DNA of 64,000 bases from assembly GCA_003243455.1 (NCBI GenBank), contig QFQS01000001.1, forward strand, positions 1,922,001 to 1,986,000, written 5' to 3'. Below the pieces are notes generated by a model that worked only from the letters and a program-made list of their open reading frames with translations, did no database searches and had not been told where the DNA came from. The position numbers and the translations under genes were made by a program. Positions 59,119-64,000 of this stretch are shown here, in pieces; position 1 is the first letter of the stretch, and every line of letters starts with the position of its first letter. Origin of the DNA: Cereibacter sphaeroides. GTDB lineage: Bacteria > Pseudomonadota > Alphaproteobacteria > Rhodobacterales > Rhodobacteraceae.

Positions 59119-60661
59119 GGTCATCGTCATCGGCGGCGGCACCAACGGCCTCGCCTGCGCCGCACGGCTTGCCAAGGGCGGCCGCCGCGTGACCCTGCTA
59201 GAATCCGCATGGGAGCTTGGCGGCGGTGCCGCCACGGTCGAGTTCGCACCGGGCTACCGCGTCTCGGGCCTTGCCCATGTGCTGAACGTGCTCGACGCTC
59301 GCGTGGCCAACGGAATGGACCTGCAGCGTCACGGCCTGTCCTATGCGGCAACTTCGCTGGCCTCGACGGCACTGGCGGCGAATGGCGATCATCTGGTGCT
59401 GGACGGCGCGGCAGGCAGCGGCCTTACCGGCAACGTCACCGCCGAAGAAAAGCGCGCCTGGACTGAGATGCGCACCCGCCTGATGGCCTTTGCCGGCGTC
59501 CTTGGCCCCTTCAAGACTATGGCCCCGCCGCGCCTGTCGCGTGCGGCTGGCAATGAATGGCTGCGGCTGGCCAAACTCGGCCTCGGCGTCCGGCAGCTCG
59601 GTAAGGAAGAATTCCGCGAGTTCCTCCGGATGATCCTGATCAACGTCGCCGATGCCGTGGAAGACGACCTGACCGACGACCGCCTGCGCGGCCTTCTGGC
59701 CTTTGACACCGTGCTGGGCGCATGGCTCGGCCCCCGTTCGCCGAACTCTCTGATCCTGCTGCTCAACCGCCTCTCGGGTGAGGCCGCCGGACAACGCGCG
59801 GCACTTGGCCTGCCGAAAGGCGGCATGGGCTCGGTCGCCGCCGCTATGCGCAAGGCCGCCGAGGCTGCGGGCGTCAAGGTTCGCACCGGCGCGCAGGTCG
59901 AGCGCATCATCGTCGAAGGCGACCGCGCCACCGGCGTGATCCTAGCGTCGGGCGAGGAGCTGAAGGCGGGTCTCGTCGTCTCGGCGATCAACCCGCGCAC
60001 CACCTTCCGCAACCTCGTCGGCCCCCGCCCGCTCGACGCCGGTTTCTACCGTCAGACCGCGCACATCCGCTCACGCGGCGGCGCGGCCAAGCTGCATCTG
60101 GCGCTGAAAGGTGCACCCGATTTCCGGGGCGCCGACCTCAAATCCCGCCTCGTCATCGCCCCCGGCGTCAATGCGGTCGAGGAATCCTTCAACGCGGTGA
60201 AATACGGCGAGGTGCCCAAGCGCCCGGTGATGGAAATCATCATCCCCTCGGCGCACGAAGCGGGCTTTGCCCCCGACGGCCATCACGTCCTGTCGGCCAT
60301 CGTGCAATTCGCCCCCCACGCGCCCAAGGCAGGTCTCGACGCCGCCCGTGCCGAGATGCTGGAGAACACGCTGGCCGTGCTGGAGGAAAACGCCCCCGGC
60401 ATCCGCGCCCTGATCGCCCATGCCGAACTGCTCATGCCCGAGGATATCGAGGCCCGCTATGGCATGGTCGGTGGCAACTGGCATCATGGCGAACTGGCGG
60501 TGGAACAGATGCTGTTCCTGCGCCCGCTGCGCGAGGCCGCGCAATACGCCACCCCCCTGCCCGGCCTCTGGCTGGCCGGTGCTGGCAGCCACCCCGGCGG
60601 CGGTATCTCCGGCGCTTCCGGCTGGAACGCCGCCGAACGCATCCTGAAGGAGGCCGCATGA
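59099..60661 (+). CDS. FAD-dependent oxidoreductase (PYROXD2-like), second paralogue
   Basis: A 520-aa flavoprotein paralogous to the preceding gene. The FAD motif is VIVIGGGTNGLACAARLAKGGRRVTLLES (about 8-36), with the C-terminal signature LWLAGAGSHPGGGISGASGWNAAERI near the end. A long middle section contains FDTVLGAWLGPRSPNSLILLLNRL and GLPKGGMGSVAAAMRKAAEAAG. The two adjacent, non-identical flavoproteins may form a heterodimer or act in sequence. The ATG at 59099 lies within the upstream gene, and its stop overlaps the GcvT-like gene (ATGATGA), so translation is coupled throughout. Confidence 0.87.
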   Translation: MPTPSSEVIVIGGGTNGLACAARLAKGGRRVTLLESAWELGGGAATVEFAPGYRVSGLAHVLNVLDARVANGMDLQRHGLSYAATSLASTALAANGDHLVLDGAAGSGLTGNVTAEEKRAWTEMRTRLMAFAGVLGPFKTMAPPRLSRAAGNEWLRLAKLGLGVRQLGKEEFREFLRMILINVADAVEDDLTDDRLRGLLAFDTVLGAWLGPRSPNSLILLLNRLSGEAAGQRAALGLPKGGMGSVAAAMRKAAEAAGVKVRTGAQVERIIVEGDRATGVILASGEELKAGLVVSAINPRTTFRNLVGPRPLDAGFYRQTAHIRSRGGAAKLHLALKGAPDFRGADLKSRLVIAPGVNAVEESFNAVKYGEVPKRPVMEIIIPSAHEAGFAPDGHHVLSAIVQFAPHAPKAGLDAARAEMLENTLAVLEENAPGIRALIAHAELLMPEDIEARYGMVGGNWHHGELAVEQMLFLRPLREAAQYATPLPGLWLAGAGSHPGGGISGASGWNAAERILKEAA

Positions 60662-61875
60662 TGAACGCCGGCGCCCGCCACCTGACCCCCGACGCCCATC
60701 TGCATTTCCGCACGCCGCTGAAACAGACTCCGTTCCACCCGCGCACCAGCGCACTGAGCCTGCTGAACCAGTGGGGCCCGTGGGGCGGCTACACCACCGT
60801 GCTGACCTATCGCGACGAGGCGATGGAGCATACGGCCATCCGCAACGCTGCATCGGTCTACGACCTTTGCCCGATGGTCAAGTACCTCGTCACCGGGCCG
60901 GAGGCGGCGGAGTACCTGAACCGCCTGACCGTCCGGAACGCGGGGAAACTCACCCCCGGCGGCGTCCATTACACCATCTGGTGCGATGACGACGGCAAGA
61001 TCCTCGATGACGGCACCCTGTTCCGCTATGGCCCGGAGGAGTACCTGATCTGCTGCCAGGAGCGTCATCTGCCCTGGCTCGAAGACAGCGCCCAGGGCTT
61101 TGACGTCACCGTGCGCGAAGTGACTGAGGACATCGCCGCCCTCTCGCTGCAAGGCCCGACCTCGGCCTCCGTCCTCAAGGCCGCCGGTTTCGACGTCTCG
61201 GCCCTGAAGCCGTTCCGCATGGCCACCTTCCCCTTCGGCACCGGCGAAATCCGCATCTCGCGCACCGGCTTCACCGGCGATCTGGGCTATGAACTCTGGG
61301 CATCGCCCGAACAGGCGCTGCCGCTATGGGACCACCTGTTCAAGGCGGGAGAGCTTTACGGCATCACCCCCATCGGCACCCATGCGCTGGACCTCGCCCG
61401 GATCGAGGCCGGGTTCATCATCACCAACATGGACTTCATCCCCGCCGATCAGGCGCTTCGCGAGGATCGCGCACGCTCTCCTTTCGAGCTGTCGCTCGAC
61501 TGGATGATCGACTGGGAGAAGGGTCATTTCACCGGTCGCCGTGCGCTGCTGGCGGAGAAGGAAAAGAAATCCTCCAAATGGGCCCTCGTCGGCCTCGACA
61601 TCGAGGGCAACATCCCCGTCGACGGCTCGCTGATCTACCACAATGGCAAGACCGAGGTTGGCTTCATCACCGCCGCCGCATGGTCGCCCGCGACCAAACG
61701 CAACATCGCGATCGCGCAGGTCCGCAGGCCCTATGACGTGAAGGGCAACCTTTTTGTTGAAGTCTATGCCTTGCGAGAGCTTCAATATGCAAAACTCATG
61801 CTGCAGGCGCAGGTGACGGAACGCCCGTTCTTCGCTCCGCCCCGCCGCCGCGCCACACCGCCAGCCGACTTCTGA
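60658..61875 (+). CDS. GcvT-like aminomethyltransferase family protein
   Basis: A 405-aa folate-dependent transferase related to glycine cleavage T-protein and dimethylglycine/sarcosine dehydrogenase folate domains. The family pattern is visible: AIRNAASVYDLCPMVKYLVTGPEAAEYLNRLTV (about 60-92), GILDDGTLFRYGPEEYLICC-type segment (about 118-137), ALQGPTSASVL and ISRTGFTGDLGYELWASPEQA (about 200-220), and a C-terminal FTGRRALLAEKEK. It would move a one-carbon unit (methyl or methylene) from the substrate to tetrahydrofolate. The start may be 60658 or 60661; both overlap the upstream gene. Confidence 0.87.
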   Translation: MMNAGARHLTPDAHLHFRTPLKQTPFHPRTSALSLLNQWGPWGGYTTVLTYRDEAMEHTAIRNAASVYDLCPMVKYLVTGPEAAEYLNRLTVRNAGKLTPGGVHYTIWCDDDGKILDDGTLFRYGPEEYLICCQERHLPWLEDSAQGFDVTVREVTEDIAALSLQGPTSASVLKAAGFDVSALKPFRMATFPFGTGEIRISRTGFTGDLGYELWASPEQALPLWDHLFKAGELYGITPIGTHALDLARIEAGFIITNMDFIPADQALREDRARSPFELSLDWMIDWEKGHFTGRRALLAEKEKKSSKWALVGLDIEGNIPVDGSLIYHNGKTEVGFITAAAWSPATKRNIAIAQVRRPYDVKGNLFVEVYALRELQYAKLMLQAQVTERPFFAPPRRRATPPADF

Positions 61876-61887
61876 TCGAGCACGCCC

Positions 61888-63027
61888 ATGACCCTGCACC
61901 CGCAATCGCCCCTGATGAACCACTGCCCCGAGACGCTGCCCAGCGCGGCCTATCTCAGTCCGGAGTGGTTCGCGCGGGAACAGCGGGGCATCTGGGCGCG
62001 GGAATGGGTCTATGTCGGACGGCTGGGCGACCTGAAACCCGGCACGATGCGGCGTGTGGCACTGGCGGGCGAGAACCTGATCCTTGTCCGCGCGCCCGAT
62101 GGCAAGGTCACGGCATTTCACAACACCTGCCGCCATCGCGGCGCGGAACTCTGCTCCGAGGCCGAACGCGCCGTCGGTCGCCTCATCACCTGCCCCTATC
62201 ACGCATGGTCCTATGCCACCGATGGCCGCCTGATCTCGACCGCCCACGCCACGCCGACCGCCGATTTCCGCAAAGAGGAAAACGGGCTTTACGCGGTCGC
62301 CTTGCGGGAATGGAACGGCTTCCTGTTCCTCTGCCTCGCCGACAATCCGCCAGAGTTCAAACCCGACCTTGGCGTTCATGCCCTGGACAACTGGCCGATG
62401 GCCGATCTGGTCACCGGGCACCGGCTGGAAAAGGTGCTGGACTGCAACTGGAAGGTCTTCTGGGAAAACTACAACGAATGCCTGCACTGCCCCGGCATTC
62501 ACCCCGAGCTTTCCGACATGGTCCCGATCTACAAGAAAGGCATCATGTCGGAACAAGAGGCCCCCGACTGGACACCCGAACACGAACACCATGGCACCCT
62601 CAAGGAAGGCGCCCTCACCTGGTCAATCGACGGCAAACCCTGCGGGCCAGAGTTTCCGAACCTGACCGCACAGGAACGCGCCAACGGGCATAACTTCGTC
62701 ACCCTCTACCCGACCATGTTCATCGTCGCACACGTCGACTACGTCCGCGCCGTCAGCCTGATGCCAATCGGCCCCGAGCAAACCCGCCTCACCGCCGAAT
62801 GGATGTTCCCCGCCGAAACCTTGGCCCAGCCCGGCTTCGACATGGCCCATGTCACCGACTTCGCGACCATCGTGCTGATGCAGGACGGTGCCGCCTGTGA
62901 GATGAACCAGCGCGGCCTGCGCTCCTCGCGCCATGCGCGGGGCCGCCTGATGCCGCAGGAATTCGATATACACCGCTTCCACCAATGGGTGCTGTCCCGC
63001 ATCGAGGCACCGGAGGTTCAGCCATGA
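61888..63027 (+). CDS. Rieske (2Fe-2S) aromatic-ring-hydroxylating-type oxygenase alpha subunit (quaternary-amine type)
   Basis: A 379-aa Rieske non-heme iron oxygenase. Cluster ligands are C81, H83, C102 and H105 (CRHRG and CPYHAW). The mononuclear-iron motif is ENYNECLHCPGIHPE: Glu196 stands where ring-hydroxylating oxygenases carry the bridging Asp, with His199 and His204 as ligands. A Glu at this position is characteristic of the carnitine/glycine betaine/stachydrine oxygenases (CntA, GbcA). This supports an N-demethylating or C-N-cleaving oxygenase acting on a quaternary amine. The required reductase is not in the window. The start lies 12 nt after the GcvT-like gene. Confidence 0.88.
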   Translation: MTLHPQSPLMNHCPETLPSAAYLSPEWFAREQRGIWAREWVYVGRLGDLKPGTMRRVALAGENLILVRAPDGKVTAFHNTCRHRGAELCSEAERAVGRLITCPYHAWSYATDGRLISTAHATPTADFRKEENGLYAVALREWNGFLFLCLADNPPEFKPDLGVHALDNWPMADLVTGHRLEKVLDCNWKVFWENYNECLHCPGIHPELSDMVPIYKKGIMSEQEAPDWTPEHEHHGTLKEGALTWSIDGKPCGPEFPNLTAQERANGHNFVTLYPTMFIVAHVDYVRAVSLMPIGPEQTRLTAEWMFPAETLAQPGFDMAHVTDFATIVLMQDGAACEMNQRGLRSSRHARGRLMPQEFDIHRFHQWVLSRIEAPEVQP

Positions 63028-64000
63028 ACATCGAGATCACACGCAAGGATGAGATCGCGCACAAGGATGTGCCGCAGCAATGGGATCGCCGGGGTCTGCC
63101 CGGCTGGGCCTATCACTCGCAGGCGCTGTTCGATCTGGAGCGCACCCATGTCTTCCTGAACCACTGGCAGATTGCGGGCCATGTCTGCGACGTGGCCAAT
63201 CCCGGCAACTGGATCACCTTCGACCTTTTGGGCGAACGCGCCATGGTCATCCGTGGCCGCGACGGCGTCGTGCGCGCCTTCCATAACCTGTGCCGCCATC
63301 GCGGCGCGCGGGTGGTCGACGGCACCGAAGGCCATTGCAAGGGCGCGCTGGTCTGCCCCTTCCACGGCTGGGTCTACAACACCGACGGCACGCTTCGCGG
63401 CGCTGCCCGTCCCGAGACCTTCGGCGGCATGGATCGCAGCCAGTTCGGGCTGAAACCGGTCGAGATGGAAATCTGGCACGGCTTCGTCTTCCTGCGCTTC
63501 CTGCCCGGCCCGCAACCCTCGGTCGCCGAATGGCTGCAGCCCTATGACCGTGACTTCACCGATTTCCGCGCCGAAGAACTGGAACCCGAAGGCGGTCCTA
63601 GTTGGGAAACCATCCTGCCGGTGAACTGGAAGTCGGTGCGCGACGTCGACAACGAGGGCTATCACGTCGCCATGGCGCACCCCGGCCTGCAGGATCTGTA
63701 CGGTCGCAGCTATCGCGATCTCGTCCACGAAAACGGCCTCGCCAGTTCCTACGCGGAATTCGGCGACAAGCCTGGGCGGCTCTGGTCGGTGAAGAACTAT
63801 GTGAAAATCTCGCCGGTCCAGTCCTGGCTGCCGGAACGGCTCCAAAAGGCCTGGAACTATTACGGCGTCTTCCCGAACAACGTGATCTCCTTCACGCCCG
63901 AAGGCCTGAACTACTATCAGGACATCCCGCAATCCCCCGGCGAGACGAAACTCACCGGCCGCTCCTACCGCCGCCGCAACGAGGACCGCCAGCAGCGCGT
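63024..64000 (+). CDS. Second Rieske oxygenase alpha subunit, 3'-truncated by window end
   Basis: At least 325 aa visible; the frame is open to the last base. The start ATG 63024 overlaps the first Rieske stop by 4 nt. Cluster ligands are C90, H92, C111 and H114 (CRHRGARV and CPFHGWVY). The iron motif is DVDNEGYHVAMAH, giving Glu211 with His214 and His219, again with Glu in place of the usual Asp. The protein is clearly different from the first one, so the operon has two distinct oxygenases, perhaps for two sequential oxidations. Probably little of the coding region is missing. Confidence 0.87.
   Translation, partial: MNIEITRKDEIAHKDVPQQWDRRGLPGWAYHSQALFDLERTHVFLNHWQIAGHVCDVANPGNWITFDLLGERAMVIRGRDGVVRAFHNLCRHRGARVVDGTEGHCKGALVCPFHGWVYNTDGTLRGAARPETFGGMDRSQFGLKPVEMEIWHGFVFLRFLPGPQPSVAEWLQPYDRDFTDFRAEELEPEGGPSWETILPVNWKSVRDVDNEGYHVAMAHPGLQDLYGRSYRDLVHENGLASSYAEFGDKPGRLWSVKNYVKISPVQSWLPERLQKAWNYYGVFPNNVISFTPEGLNYYQDIPQSPGETKLTGRSYRRRNEDRQQR

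Noticed and set aside
1..64000. CRISPR arrays, tRNA or rRNA genes, insertion sequences
   Set aside because: On reading both strands I saw no regularly spaced direct repeats, no tRNA-like sequence, no rRNA segment and no transposase or integrase frame.

Overview
The window is GC-rich and gene-dense, from a Rhodobacteraceae-type alphaproteobacterium (Paracoccus/roseobacter-like). The main pointers are a complete ccoNOQP-GHIS block for cbb3 oxidase, a membrane-anchored cytochrome c552 of the CycM type, the ffs/rsgA/dnaX/ybaB/recR neighbourhood, and a SPOR-tailed DD-carboxypeptidase. No rRNA, tRNA, insertion sequence, transposase, integrase or CRISPR array was seen. Both ends cut genes: a sugar permease on the left and a Rieske oxygenase on the right.

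Layout. 1-5400 (+) is a tightly overlapping sugar operon: two RbsC-type permeases, a FadR-type GntR regulator, a Gfo/Idh/MocA dehydrogenase, a TIM-barrel isomerase, a RhaM-type mutarotase and a likely L-fucose dehydrogenase. It suggests uptake and non-phosphorylative oxidation of L-fucose or a related sugar. 5401-8280 (-) is a four-gene phage-tail-like cassette with an SGNH/SASA esterase plus fibronectin III protein and no other phage genes. 8382-11543 is a gluconate/gluconolactone module (gluconokinase, gluconate 5-dehydrogenase, 2-hydroxyacid dehydrogenase, SMP-30 lactonase).

11544-18429 holds hemF, a small lipoprotein, an SDR, an RsmC-like methyltransferase, clpS, a HAD phosphatase, a DacF-like carboxypeptidase and an acylpyruvate hydrolase. 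18432-26166 (-) is ccoNOQP followed by ccoGHIS, including ccoS (52 aa, GTG start). 26460-33419 (-) is yejABEF with a glycosyltransferase. 33608-39337 carries cycM, pheA, a SRPBCC protein, nudC, a CpdB-like nucleotidase and a HAD phosphatase. The 4.5S SRP RNA lies at 39377-39472, followed by a 12-codon leader ORF, rsgA, dnaX, ybaB, recR, arfB, a class III aminotransferase/phospholyase with an APH-fold kinase, then pncB and pncA on the other strand and trhO.

Two accessory systems close the window. 49219-55186 (+) is an iron locus: a 52-aa ORF, hemP, an imelysin, bfd, bfr, a di-heme DUF1111 protein, a second imelysin without the GxHxxE histidine, and a DUF1513 protein. It appears to join periplasmic iron acquisition with bacterioferritin storage and release. 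55303-64000 is a TetR-controlled catabolic operon: class III aminotransferase, two PYROXD2-like FAD oxidoreductases, a GcvT-like methyl/aminomethyltransferase and two Rieske oxygenases whose mononuclear-iron motif carries Glu where ring-hydroxylating enzymes have Asp, as in quaternary-amine oxygenases. I infer oxidative N-demethylation of an unknown methylated amine or betaine. This operon and the iron locus are the best candidates for something not yet described.
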